From: Comamonadaceae bacterium
GTDB taxonomy: Bacteria > Pseudomonadota > Gammaproteobacteria > Burkholderiales > Burkholderiaceae_C
NCBI GenBank assembly: GCA_947447985.1
Contig: CANFLX010000009.1
Span: 1 to 64,000, forward strand
Reading direction: 5' to 3'
DNA: 64,000 nucleotides
Below the pieces are notes generated by a model. It saw nothing but the letters and a program-made list of their open reading frames with translations. It did no database searches and had not been told where the DNA came from. Positions within the stretch are counted from its first letter, which is position 1. Each line of letters begins with the position of its first letter. The translations under genes were made by a program, and so were the position numbers. Below, piece by piece: positions 46,614 to 59,433 of the stretch.

Positions 46614-47185
46614 CCACGCCGCTTTTACCGACTGACGCCGCGATCGAGGCCACCCGGCGCTGGGTGGATCGCGCGGTGATTGGCCTGAACCTGTGCCCTT
46701 TCGCCAAGGCGGTGCAGACCAAAGGCCAGGTGCATTACGCGGTGAGTCAGGCCACCGATGCCCACGACCTGCTTGCCGACTTGAAAACTGAGTTGCAGGC
46801 GCTGCACGCCTCGGATCCAGCGCAGCGCGACACCACCTTGCTGATCGCTCCGCACGCCTTCTCCGACTTTTTAGATTTCAACGACTTCCTGGACAAAGCA
46901 GACCGTCTGTTGCGCAAAATGCGCCTCGACGGTGAATACCAAATTGCCAGCTTTCATCCGCAGTTTCAGTTTGCCGATGCGCCGACGGACGATGTCAGCC
47001 ACTACACCAACCGTGCGCCTTATCCCATCCTGCATCTGCTGCGTGAGGCCAGCATTGACCGCGCAGTGGAAGCCTTTCCCGATGCCTCGCTCATCTTTGA
47101 GAAAAATGTGCAAACCTTGCGCACACTGGGCGTCGATGGTTGGCAGGCGCTTGGCGTCGGCCCCGCACGCGACAATGCGCCATGA
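46610..47185 (+). CDS. DUF1415 family protein
   Basis: A 191-residue cytoplasmic protein of unknown function. The family signature AVIGLNLCPFAKAV is near residue 22 and FHPQFQFADAPTDDVSHYTNRAPYPILHLLRE lies in the second half, with conserved Cys, His and Asp residues that could bind a metal. The ATG overlaps the dNTPase stop by four bases, and its own stop overlaps the methyltransferase start. The tight coupling suggests a shared physiological role, but no function is known to me. Confidence 0.85.
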   Translation: MTTPLLPTDAAIEATRRWVDRAVIGLNLCPFAKAVQTKGQVHYAVSQATDAHDLLADLKTELQALHASDPAQRDTTLLIAPHAFSDFLDFNDFLDKADRLLRKMRLDGEYQIASFHPQFQFADAPTDDVSHYTNRAPYPILHLLREASIDRAVEAFPDASLIFEKNVQTLRTLGVDGWQALGVGPARDNAP

Positions 47186-48138
47186 GCAAAGAACATCGCC
47201 GCAAAGCAGCGTCACAGGAACCCAAGCGCGAACTGCCCAAAGCCTCAGACGCGCTGCGCGAGGACGTGCGCGATGCGATCCGTCCTGGGCAGTCGGTGGA
47301 GCTGCTCAAGGAGCTGCACATCCTTACGCACGATGGGCGACTGAACCAGGACTCCAGGCGCAAGCTCAAGCAGGTGCTTCACCTGTACCAATTCATCGAA
47401 AAGCTGCTCTTGGAACTTCCTGAGCGCGCGGGGACTAATGGCGCAGTGCCTTCAGAACTGACCGTAGCCGACCACGGTGCAGGCAAGTCCTATTTGGGGT
47501 TTATTCTCTACGACCTGTTTTTCAAAGGGCTCGATCAGGGACGCATTTTCGGCATTGAGACGCGCGCAGAACTGGTGGAGAAATCGCAGCAATTGGCGCG
47601 TCGTTTGGGCTTTGCGCGCATGGAATTTTTGAACCTGAGCGTGGCCGAGTCCACCACCTCCGCTTTGTTGCCGCCGCAAATTGATCTGGTCACGGCGCTG
47701 CACGCTTGCGACACCGCCACCGATGACGCCATAGCCTTTGGCCTGGCCAAGCGCGCCCGGGCCTTTGCTCTGGTGCCGTGCTGTCAGGCGGAAGTCGCGC
47801 GCCATTTGGGCGGGAGCAGGGCACTCATGCTGGCGCGCACCCCCCTGGCAGAACTCTGGCGCCACCCTCTGCACGCGCGGGAGGTCGGCAGTCAGCTCAC
47901 CAATGTGCTGCGCTGCCTGTACCTGGAGGCCATGGGCTACCAGGTGACGGTCACCGAGCTGGTGGGCTGGGAGCACAGCATGAAAAACGAGCTGATTCTG
48001 GCGCGCTACACCGGCCACAAAAAACGCGCAGCCGCCCAGCGTTTGAAGGCCTTGCTGCTGGAATTTGGGTTGGAGGCATTGCTTGACAACCGGTTTACAT
48101 TGCCCGCCGACAATTCCCCTGACAACCACAGCGCATAG
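47182..48138 (+). CDS. Class I SAM-dependent methyltransferase, substrate unknown
   Basis: The 318-residue protein has a Rossmann-type SAM site: VADHGAGKSYLGFILYDLF (motif I), GIETRAELVEKSQQLA (motif II) and DLVTALHACDTATDDAI. This resembles the Methyltransf_32 group, whose eukaryotic members include METTL25-like proteins. A CCQAEVARHL segment after motif IV and a basic C-terminus with GHKKRAAAQRLK could contact RNA or protein. The start ATG overlaps the DUF1415 stop. rRNA, tRNA and protein are all possible substrates. Confidence 0.82.
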   Translation: MSKEHRRKAASQEPKRELPKASDALREDVRDAIRPGQSVELLKELHILTHDGRLNQDSRRKLKQVLHLYQFIEKLLLELPERAGTNGAVPSELTVADHGAGKSYLGFILYDLFFKGLDQGRIFGIETRAELVEKSQQLARRLGFARMEFLNLSVAESTTSALLPPQIDLVTALHACDTATDDAIAFGLAKRARAFALVPCCQAEVARHLGGSRALMLARTPLAELWRHPLHAREVGSQLTNVLRCLYLEAMGYQVTVTELVGWEHSMKNELILARYTGHKKRAAAQRLKALLLEFGLEALLDNRFTLPADNSPDNHSA

Positions 48139-48185
48139 TCAGGCGTTGTAAGCTGGTGTCAAATCGATTACCCGGAGGAATATCC

Positions 48186-48653
48186 ATGAAAAAACGAATG
48201 ACGTGCGCCCTCGCCATGGCAGCCATTGCGACCCTCACTGCCTGTGCCAACAGCAGCCCCGACATGATTCGTCGTAGCGACGTCCAGACCATGTCTTCGA
48301 TTCAGGACGGCGTGGTCTTGTCCGTCCGTACGGTGACGGTAGACGGTAGCCAGAGCGGTGTGGGCGGGGTTGTCGGCGGCGTGGTGGGTGCCATCGCGGG
48401 TTCGGCTGGCAGCAGCGTACAGCGCGAGCAGAACGTGCTCGGTGTGCTGGGCGCTGTGGCTGGTGCTGCTGCCGGCAACGCCATCGAGCGCTTTAGCACC
48501 AAAGAGGACGCAGTGGAAGTCATTGTTCAACTCAAAAACGGCGACCGTCGCTCCATCGTGCAGGCCGTTGGCAGCGAAAAGCTGGCCCCAGGTGACAGCG
48601 TGATTCTGGTGATCACCGGTGGCAAAGTGCGCGTTTCCCGCGCCCCCAGCTGA
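48186..48653 (+). CDS. SlyB-like glycine-zipper outer-membrane lipoprotein
   Basis: SlyB/PcP-type lipoproteins sit in the outer membrane and respond to envelope stress. The 155-residue protein starts MKKRMTCALAM, with lipobox LTAC and C21 as the lipidation site. The middle is a glycine zipper (GVGGVVGGVVGAIAG and VLGAVAGAAAGNAIE). A C-terminal beta-rich domain (VEVIVQLKNGDRRSIVQ) follows. A strong GGAGG ribosome site is eight bases before the ATG. The RAYT gene starts 43 bases downstream on the same strand. Confidence 0.9.
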   Translation: MKKRMTCALAMAAIATLTACANSSPDMIRRSDVQTMSSIQDGVVLSVRTVTVDGSQSGVGGVVGGVVGAIAGSAGSSVQREQNVLGVLGAVAGAAAGNAIERFSTKEDAVEVIVQLKNGDRRSIVQAVGSEKLAPGDSVILVITGGKVRVSRAPS

Positions 48654-48683
48654 CCTGCGTCTTTGTCCGGTTGATTCGGGCTT

Positions 48684-48693
48684 AGATTCCAAT
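48684..48693 (-). repeat. Left inverted copy of the RAYT-associated motif
   Basis: AGATTCCAAT here is the exact reverse complement of ATTGGAATCT at 49483-49492 on the other side of the transposase gene. The next bases outward (AAGCCC versus GACCCC when read in the same sense) are also similar. It ends three bases before the transposase start codon. Confidence 0.5.
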
Positions 48694-48696
48694 CCC

Positions 48697-49389
48697 ATGG
48701 CGCGCCTGCCCCGATTGAGCATGGCGGGCTATGCCCACCACCTGATTCAGCGCGGTAACAACCGCCAGGCGATTTTTGCCAGCGACGCGGATCGCCGCAC
48801 CATGCTCGATTTGCTGACCGAGCATGCCAAACAATGGAATGTGGCAGTGCACGCCTATGTGCTGATGGACAACCACTTCCATCTTCTGGCCACACCCTCC
48901 ACTGACGATGGTTTGGCAAAGATGATGCAAGCCGTGGGACGTCGCTACGTGCGTTACTTCAATGACCGTCAAAAGCGCACCGGCACTTTGTGGGAAGGGC
49001 GCTTCAAGTCCAGCCTGATTCAAAGCGAGCGCTATCTGCTGGCTTGCATGGCCTACATTGACCTGAACCCCGTGCGCGCAGCTGTGGTGGCGCAGCCCGG
49101 TGACTACCTCTGGTCCAGCTACGCCAACCACGTGGGTCAGCGCCAGGAGCCATGGCTTACGCCGCATCCCCTGTACTGGGAACTGGGCAATACCCCATTC
49201 GCGCGTGAAATCGCCTACGCCAATTTGGTGCAATCAGGCATTGCTTCGGTGCAGCAAACCGCTTTGACGGACGCCACCTTGCGGGGTTGGGCGCTAGGCG
49301 AGCCCGAATTTGTTGCGGATTTGCAAAAACGCACGCCACGCCGGGTGAGCAAAACGACGGCGGGCAGGCCACCCTTGGCTGCCAAGTAA
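48697..49389 (+). CDS. REP-associated tyrosine transposase (RAYT, Y1/IS200-like)
   Basis: RAYTs are single-copy domesticated relatives of IS200/IS605 transposases that process REP palindromes. The HUH metal motif is H60-F-H62 in MDNHFHLL, and the catalytic tyrosine is Y84 or Y87 in GRRYVRYFNDR, followed by the RTGTLWEGRFKS block typical of the family. I start at ATG 48697, giving 230 residues beginning MARLPRLSMAGYAHHL; no ribosome site is evident. The N-terminal domain is complete. The C-terminal 60 residues are less conserved and basic. Short motif copies lie on both sides. Confidence 0.9.
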   Translation: MARLPRLSMAGYAHHLIQRGNNRQAIFASDADRRTMLDLLTEHAKQWNVAVHAYVLMDNHFHLLATPSTDDGLAKMMQAVGRRYVRYFNDRQKRTGTLWEGRFKSSLIQSERYLLACMAYIDLNPVRAAVVAQPGDYLWSSYANHVGQRQEPWLTPHPLYWELGNTPFAREIAYANLVQSGIASVQQTALTDATLRGWALGEPEFVADLQKRTPRRVSKTTAGRPPLAAK

Positions 49390-49439
49390 GCGCAACGCAG
49401 CCATTGTTCGACCTCTGAAGTACTTTGTTCGAGCTACTT

Positions 49440-49456
49440 AATCTGTCCCCAATTAA
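49440..49456 (+). repeat. RAYT-associated 17-base repeat, copy 1
   Basis: AATCTGTCCCCAATTAA occurs here and again, with one mismatch (T to A at the seventh base), 48 bases further right. Motifs of the form ATCTGACCCCAATT are commonly seen next to this type of transposase in betaproteobacteria. The CCAATTAA part is also inverted as TTAATTGG at 49480-49487, so a hairpin is possible. Confidence 0.6.
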
Positions 49457-49482
49457 TTAAAGACGTCCAAGGTTTGTTTTTA

Positions 49483-49492
49483 ATTGGAATCT
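49483..49492 (+). repeat. Right inverted copy of the RAYT-associated motif
   Basis: ATTGGAATCT is the exact reverse complement of the bases just before the RAYT start (48684-48693) and merges into the second 17-base repeat. The two copies bracket the transposase gene at a distance of about 800 bases. Confidence 0.5.
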
Positions 49493-49504
49493 GACCCCAA
49501 TTAA
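49488..49504 (+). repeat. RAYT-associated 17-base repeat, copy 2
   Basis: AATCTGACCCCAATTAA is 16/17 identical to the copy at 49440-49456 in the same orientation. It ends six bases before the candidate gltB -35 box. Confidence 0.6.
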
Positions 49505-49509
49505 ATTGC

Positions 49510-49538
49510 TTGGCACTTTTGTTGCAGTGCGGTATGCT
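49510..49538 (+). promoter_or_regulatory. Candidate sigma-70 promoter of gltBD
   Basis: TTGGCA (49510-49515) and TATGCT (49533-49538) are separated by 17 bases, matching the -35 and -10 consensus at five and four of six positions. The -10 lies about 33 bases before the gltB start, so the leader would be short. Confidence 0.55.
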
Positions 49539-49571
49539 CCCTCCCCCTTTGACCATTTTCAGGAGTGCGCC

Positions 49572-54311
<4,740 letters not shown>

Positions 54312-54345
54312 AGCACGCCCTCATACCGAACACAGGATCACCATC

Positions 54346-55812
54346 ATGGGAAAAATCACCGGTTTCATGGAGTTTGAGCGCGTTGAAGAGGGCTATAAGC
54401 CCGTCAATGAGCGCCTGAAAAATTACAAAGAGTTTGTGATTGGCCTGGACGATGCACACGCCAAAACCCAAAGCGCGCGTTGTATGGACTGCGGCACGCC
54501 GTTTTGCAACAACGGCTGCCCGGTCAACAACATCATTCCGGATTTCAACGACCTGGTGTTCCAGGGCGATTGGAAGAACGCGATTGACGTTTTGCACAGC
54601 ACCAACAACTTTCCCGAGTTCACAGGCCGCATCTGCCCGGCACCGTGCGAAGCGGCGTGCACGCTCAATGTGAACGACGATGCCGTGGGCATCAAGTCGA
54701 TCGAGCACGCCATCATCGACCGCGCGTGGTCCGAAGGCTGGGTCACACCCCAGCCTCCCAAGGCCAAGACCGGCAAAAAGGTAGCCATCGTGGGATCCGG
54801 CCCCGCAGGCATGGCCGCTGCGCAGCAGCTGGCCCGAGTGGGCCACGACGTAACGCTGTTTGAAAAGAACGACCGCATTGGTGGTCTGTTGCGCTATGGC
54901 ATTCCTGACTTCAAGATGGAAAAGTCGCACATCGACCGGCGCGCCGCCCAGCTACAGGCCGAGGGCGTGACCCTCCGCACCAGCGTGTTGGTGGGTGAGA
55001 TGCCCAAGGGCTCCAAAGTGACCAACTGGGCCAAAGAGACGATCTCTGCTGCGCAGCTGCAAGCTGACTTTGACGCCGTGCTGCTCACGGGCGGCTCAGA
55101 GCAGTCGCGCGACTTGCCGGTGCCGGGGCGCGAGCTCGAGGGCATTCATTTCGCCATGGAGTTTTTGCCGCAGCAAAACAAGGTGAATGCGGGCGACAAG
55201 CTCAAAGGCCAACTGCGCGCCGACGGCAAGCATGTGATCGTGATTGGCGGCGGCGACACCGGCAGCGATTGCGTAGGCACCAGCAACCGCCATGGCGCGG
55301 CCAGTGTGACCCAGTTTGAGGTCATGCCCCAACCCCCGGAAGAAGAAAACCGGCCTCTGACCTGGCCCTACTGGCCCCTGAAGCTGCGCACCAGCTCCAG
55401 CCACGAAGAGGGCTGCGTGCGCGAGTTCGCGGTCTCGACCAAAGCGTTCACGGGTGAAAAAGGCAAAGTGACGGGCCTGATCACCGTGCAGGTCGAGTTC
55501 AAAGACGGCAAGCTCATTGAAGTTCCCGGAACCGAAAAACACCACCCTGCCGATTTGGTGCTGTTGGCCATGGGATTTGTGAACCCGGTGGCCACGGTCT
55601 TGGACGCGTTCGGCGTGGACAAAGATGCCCGTGCCAATGCCAAAGCCAGCACCGACGAGCGGGGCGGCTACGCCACCAACGTGAGCAAAGTGTTTGCCGC
55701 AGGTGACATGCGCCGGGGTCAATCGCTGGTGGTGTGGGCGATTCGCGAAGGCCGCCAGGCCGCGCGCGCGGTCGACACCTTCCTCATGGGCCGAAGCGAT
55801 TTGCCACGTTGA
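54346..55812 (+). CDS. gltD: Glutamate synthase (NADPH) small subunit
   Basis: GltD supplies electrons from NADPH through FAD and 4Fe-4S clusters to GltB. The N-terminal cluster cysteines are in [16 protein letters not shown] and [10 protein letters not shown]. The FAD-binding [11 protein letters not shown] is at about residues 149-159 and the NADPH-binding [10 protein letters not shown] near residue 304. Length is 488 residues. The frame runs back into gltB, but the ATG at 54346, 34 bases after gltB, starts the family sequence [12 protein letters not shown]. Confidence 0.97.
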   Translation: MGKITGFMEFERVEEGYKPVNERLKNYKEFVIGLDDAHAKTQSARCMDCGTPFCNNGCPVNNIIPDFNDLVFQGDWKNAIDVLHSTNNFPEFTGRICPAPCEAACTLNVNDDAVGIKSIEHAIIDRAWSEGWVTPQPPKAKTGKKVAIVGSGPAGMAAAQQLARVGHDVTLFEKNDRIGGLLRYGIPDFKMEKSHIDRRAAQLQAEGVTLRTSVLVGEMPKGSKVTNWAKETISAAQLQADFDAVLLTGGSEQSRDLPVPGRELEGIHFAMEFLPQQNKVNAGDKLKGQLRADGKHVIVIGGGDTGSDCVGTSNRHGAASVTQFEVMPQPPEEENRPLTWPYWPLKLRTSSSHEEGCVREFAVSTKAFTGEKGKVTGLITVQVEFKDGKLIEVPGTEKHHPADLVLLAMGFVNPVATVLDAFGVDKDARANAKASTDERGGYATNVSKVFAAGDMRRGQSLVVWAIREGRQAARAVDTFLMGRSDLPR

Positions 55813-55826
55813 TTCGATGCCTTAGT

Positions 55827-55859
55827 GGGGGCTGCGCCGCTTTGAGCGGCGTAAACCCC
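55827..55859 (+). terminator. Strong hairpin after gltD, possible terminator
   Basis: CGCCGCT (55835-55841) pairs with AGCGGCG (55845-55851) around a three-base loop, and outer GGGG (55827-55830) can pair with CCCC (55856-55859). It starts 14 bases after the gltD stop. No T-run follows, so it may stop transcription only weakly, protect the 3' end, or act in the mla leader. Confidence 0.4.
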
Positions 55860-55932
55860 TGTAAAGGCCTTGGAGGGTGTCCAGGAAAATTCGGGTAATC
55901 CCGTATGATCGGTGTTGAATTTTCTTGTCTTT

Positions 55933-56748
55933 ATGTCCACCTCCCCCCATGCCCTCGTTGAACTCAATCACCTGACCTTTGGGTACGGTGAGCGCGTCAT
56001 CCTGGATGACGTGACGATGCAGGTGCCGCGTGGCAAGGTGACCGCGCTGATGGGGGCCTCCGGTGGCGGAAAAACCACCATCCTGCGATTGATCGGCGGC
56101 CAAAACCGCGCCCAGTCCGGGACCTTGCTGTTTGACGGGCAAGACATCACCCCGATGCACCAAAAAGAGCTTTATGCCGCCCGCCGGCGCATGGGCATGT
56201 TGTTTCAGTTTGGCGCTTTGTTTGCGGATCTGTCTGTCTATGAGAACGTGGCCTTTCCGCTGCGCGAGCACACCGATTTGTCCGAGGCCCTGATCCGTGA
56301 CATCGTGCTGATGAAACTCAATGCGGTCGGTTTGCGGGGTGCGCGTGACCTGATGCCCAGCGAGGTGTCGGGCGGCATGGCGCGTCGCGTGGCGCTGGCG
56401 CGCGCCATTGCACTGGATCCCGACCTGGTGATGTACGACGAACCGTTCTCCGGCCTGGACCCGATTTCGCTGGGAACCGCCGCGCACCTGATTCGCCAGC
56501 TGAACGACACCATGGGTCTGACCAGTATTTTTGTGTCCCACGAGCTCGAGCAAACCTTTGCCATCGCCGACCACGTGGTGATTTTGGCCAACGGCAAGGT
56601 GGCGGTTCAGGGTACGCCAGACGAAGTGCGCCAGAGCACCGATCCGCTGGTCTACCAGTACGTGCACGCCCTGGCGGACGGACCTGTGCGCTTTCACTAC
56701 CCCAGTGTGAGTGTGCAAGAAGACTTTGGACCGGAGCGTGCAGCATGA
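55933..56748 (+). CDS. mlaF: Phospholipid ABC transporter ATPase MlaF
   Basis: MlaF powers the MlaFEDB complex, which moves phospholipids between inner and outer membrane to keep outer-leaflet asymmetry. Walker A GASGGGKTT is at residues 41-49, the signature is VSGGMARRVA and Walker B is LVMYDEPFSGLD. Length is 271 residues from ATG 55933. An in-frame ATG seven codons earlier is less like the family. Its stop overlaps the mlaE start by ATGA. Confidence 0.96.
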   Translation: MSTSPHALVELNHLTFGYGERVILDDVTMQVPRGKVTALMGASGGGKTTILRLIGGQNRAQSGTLLFDGQDITPMHQKELYAARRRMGMLFQFGALFADLSVYENVAFPLREHTDLSEALIRDIVLMKLNAVGLRGARDLMPSEVSGGMARRVALARAIALDPDLVMYDEPFSGLDPISLGTAAHLIRQLNDTMGLTSIFVSHELEQTFAIADHVVILANGKVAVQGTPDEVRQSTDPLVYQYVHALADGPVRFHYPSVSVQEDFGPERAA

Positions 56749-57527
56749 GCGGACTCAATCCCGGCAACATTGGCTATGCGGTGCGCCGCCAAATCGCAGA
56801 TATCGGCCACGCGGCGCGCTTGTTTTTCCGCCTGCTGACGACCTTGCCAGAAAGCTGGCGCCGCTTTGCGCTGGTGCGCGACCAAATTCATTTTTTGGGC
56901 AATTACTCGCTGGTCATCATTGCGGTATCGGGTTTGTTTGTAGGTTTTGTCTTTGGTCTGCAGGGCTATTACACGCTGCAGCGCTATGGCTCGTCCGAGG
57001 CGCTGGGCTTGCTGGTGGCCCTGAGTCTGGTGCGCGAACTCGGGCCCGTGGTTACTGCGCTGCTGTTCGCGGGACGCGCCGGGACCTCACTGACCGCAGA
57101 AATCGGATTGATGAAGGCCGGTGAGCAAATCAGCGTGATGGAGATGATGGCGGTGGACCCGGTGCTGCGCGTTCTAGCGCCGCGCTTTTGGGCGGGCGTG
57201 ATCACCATGCCGCTGCTGGCGGCAGTGTTCAGCGCCATGGGCATTATTGGCGGTTGGGTCGTCGGTGTCTTGATGATCGGCGTGGACTCAGGGTCCTTCT
57301 GGAGTCAGATTCAGGGTGGGGTAGACGTCTGGCGCGATGTCGGCAACGGGATTGTTAAGAGCGTGGTGTTCGGCTTCACCGTGACGTTTGTTGCCCTGCT
57401 GCAGGGGTTCGACGCGCAGCCCACGCCTGAAGGCGTGGCGAGTGCCACCACCCGCACCGTGGTAGTGGCTTCTTTGGCGGTATTGGCGTTGGATTTCATT
57501 CTGACCGCCATGATGTTTACGATTTAA
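56745..57527 (+). CDS. mlaE: Phospholipid ABC transporter permease MlaE
   Basis: MlaE is the membrane permease of the Mla complex. The 260-residue protein has an amphipathic N-terminal helix and about five membrane helices. The family block LSLVRELGPVVTALLFAGRAGTSLTAEIGLMK and the following QISVMEMM and RFWAGVITMPLL segments are unmistakable. It lies between mlaF and mlaD and is cotranscribed with them. Confidence 0.97.
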   Translation: MSGLNPGNIGYAVRRQIADIGHAARLFFRLLTTLPESWRRFALVRDQIHFLGNYSLVIIAVSGLFVGFVFGLQGYYTLQRYGSSEALGLLVALSLVRELGPVVTALLFAGRAGTSLTAEIGLMKAGEQISVMEMMAVDPVLRVLAPRFWAGVITMPLLAAVFSAMGIIGGWVVGVLMIGVDSGSFWSQIQGGVDVWRDVGNGIVKSVVFGFTVTFVALLQGFDAQPTPEGVASATTRTVVVASLAVLALDFILTAMMFTI

Positions 57528-57548
57528 CGGTGACTAGAAAGGTGTTGC

Positions 57549-58028
57549 ATGCAGCGCTCTAAAAATGATGTGTGGGTAGGGCTGTTTGTGCTGATCGGGG
57601 CCGTCGCCATCCTGTTCTTGGCCTTGCAATCGGCCAATTTACTGAGTTTGAACTTCCAAAAAACCTATGCGGTGACGGCAAAGTTTGACAACGTGGGTGG
57701 TCTCAAGCCCAAGGCTGCGGTGCGCAGCGCAGGCGTGGTCGTGGGGCGTGTCGAGAAAATCGTGTTCGACGACAAGTCCTTTCAGGCCCGTGTGGTGTTG
57801 GCCATGGAAAGCCGTTACGTCTTTCCCAAAGACAGCTCGCTCAAAATTCTCACCAGCGGTCTGCTGGGTGAGCAGTACCTGGGCATCGAAGCCGGTGCGT
57901 CCGACCAGGTGCTGGCGGCTGGAGATACCATTTCCAGCACCCAGTCAGCCGTTGTGCTGGAGAGCTTGATCAGCCAGTTTCTGTACAGCAAAGCGGCCGA
58001 TGGCGCAGGCCCCAAGGCGGCGGATTGA
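57549..58028 (+). CDS. mlaD: Lipid-binding MCE-domain protein MlaD
   Basis: MlaD forms a hexameric ring with a hydrophobic pore on the periplasmic side of MlaE. After one membrane anchor (about residues 8-28) comes the single MCE domain (about 39-117), with AKFDNVGGLKPKAAVRSAGVVVGRV and SGLLGEQYLGIE. A C-terminal helix ends the 159-residue protein. mlaA follows only four bases downstream. Confidence 0.96.
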   Translation: MQRSKNDVWVGLFVLIGAVAILFLALQSANLLSLNFQKTYAVTAKFDNVGGLKPKAAVRSAGVVVGRVEKIVFDDKSFQARVVLAMESRYVFPKDSSLKILTSGLLGEQYLGIEAGASDQVLAAGDTISSTQSAVVLESLISQFLYSKAADGAGPKAAD

Positions 58029-58032
58029 ACCT

Positions 58033-58770
58033 ATGAGCTTGAAGGGCTTCAACGCGTACCAAGCACTGCGGCGTATTGCTTTGTGCGCCGCGGCCAGCGT
58101 GTTTTGCGTGGGTAGCCATGCGCTGCCGTTGCAGGCGGATCCGCGCGACCCGCTGGAGTCGTTCAATCGCGCGATGTACTCCTTCAATGACGCCCTTGAT
58201 CGCGCGCTCGTTAAGCCGGTGGCCACGGCCTACGTCAGGGTCGCACCGCATTGGGTGCGCAAAGGCGTGACTAATTTTTTCGGCAATGTGGGGGACGTCT
58301 GGTACGCGGTGAACAATGCCGTGACGCTGAAGCGCCAGGCCACCAGTGACAGTGTGGGACGGGTCATGATCAACACGACCGTCGGATTGCTGGGGTTCAT
58401 GGATATCGCCAGTGACCTGAATATTGAGAAGCATCCTGCAGATTTCGGCTTGACACTGGGCCGCTGGGGAGTGAGTCCAGGCCCCTACATCGTCGTGCCC
58501 GTGCTGGGCCCTTACACCTTGCGTGAATTGCTTGCCTGGCCGGTGGACTACCAAGGCAACCTCGTGTCGCACGTTCAGGACGTGCCGACGCGTGACGGTC
58601 TCACGGCACTGAGCGTGCTGGATGTGCGCGCCAGCTATCTGAAAGCCGGCGAGGTCATTGAGGGTGCGGCGCTCGACGCCTATTCCTTCACCCGGGATTC
58701 GTATTTCCAAAGGCAACGCTACCGTCTCTACGATGGTGAAGAGCCTGAGACCGCGGAGCCTGCGCCGTAA
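58033..58770 (+). CDS. mlaA: Outer-membrane phospholipid-removing protein MlaA (VacJ), without an evident lipobox
   Basis: MlaA extracts misplaced phospholipids from the outer leaflet and hands them to MlaC. The family signature is intact: DPRDPLESFNRAMYSFND, then VGDVWYAVNNAV, a GLLGFMDIASD ridge segment, and GRWGVSPGPYIVVPVLGPYTLRE. The 245-residue protein starts at ATG 58033. Its N-terminus is a hydrophobic signal (ALRRIALCAAASVFCVGSHA), but neither cysteine is preceded by a lipobox, so processing as an ordinary secreted protein looks more likely than lipidation. mlaA is inside the mla operon here, unlike in E. coli. Confidence 0.95.
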   Translation: MSLKGFNAYQALRRIALCAAASVFCVGSHALPLQADPRDPLESFNRAMYSFNDALDRALVKPVATAYVRVAPHWVRKGVTNFFGNVGDVWYAVNNAVTLKRQATSDSVGRVMINTTVGLLGFMDIASDLNIEKHPADFGLTLGRWGVSPGPYIVVPVLGPYTLRELLAWPVDYQGNLVSHVQDVPTRDGLTALSVLDVRASYLKAGEVIEGAALDAYSFTRDSYFQRQRYRLYDGEEPETAEPAP

Positions 58771-58796
58771 AATTGAGCGGCACAACAAGGAATTTT

Positions 58797-59432
58797 ATGA
58801 ATCGTCAACTGTTTATTCGCCAGTGGGTGCTGCTGGTTTTTGCCGTATTTCTGTGCCTGGGCCGCGCCTGGGCGGACGACGAAGCGCCGGATGCCTTCAT
58901 CAAGCGCGTATCGGCCGATGTGCTGGACACCATCAAAGCCGATAAAGCGATGCGCAACGGCGACATTGCGCGCATCGTGACCTTGGTCGACACACGCATC
59001 ATGCCGCACGTGGATTTTCAGCGCATGACGGCCTCGGCCGTGGGTCCCGGCTGGCGCCAGGCGACACCCGAGCAGCAAAAACGCCTGCAGGATGAATTCA
59101 AAATTCTTCTGGTTCGCACCTATGCCGGCGCCCTGTCCCAAGTCAGTGACCAGGTGGTGTTTATCAAACCCTTGCGCGCGTCCCCAGAGGACAAGGAACT
59201 GGTCGTCAAGACCGAGGTGCGTGGCGGCGGCGACCCCATCCAGTTGGACTACCGGCTTGAAAAAACGCCGGGCCAAGGCGCCGGTTGGCGCATTTACAAC
59301 CTCAATGTCCTGGGTGTGTGGCTGGTGGAAACCTACAAAAGCCAGTTTGCCCAGGAAATCAACGCCAAGGGCATTGACGGTTTGATCGAATCGCTGGCCA
59401 CCCGCAACAAATCCAACAGCAAGAAAGTTTGA
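58797..59432 (+). CDS. mlaC: Periplasmic phospholipid carrier MlaC
   Basis: MlaC shuttles phospholipids across the periplasm between MlaA and MlaD. A Sec signal (hydrophobic core WVLLVFAVFLCLG) ends at about AWADD. The mature part has the Tol-tolerance family pattern: RIMPHVDFQRMTASAVGPGWRQATPEQQKRL and WRIYNLNVLGVWLVETYKSQF. The ATG at 58797 has AAGGA five bases upstream and gives 211 residues. Confidence 0.95.
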   Translation: MNRQLFIRQWVLLVFAVFLCLGRAWADDEAPDAFIKRVSADVLDTIKADKAMRNGDIARIVTLVDTRIMPHVDFQRMTASAVGPGWRQATPEQQKRLQDEFKILLVRTYAGALSQVSDQVVFIKPLRASPEDKELVVKTEVRGGGDPIQLDYRLEKTPGQGAGWRIYNLNVLGVWLVETYKSQFAQEINAKGIDGLIESLATRNKSNSKKV

Positions 59433-59433
59433 C

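Noticed and set aside
55904-55909. TATGAT as a -10 box for mlaF
   Set aside because: The sequence at normal -35 distance does not resemble TTGACA and there is no extended -10; support is too weak.
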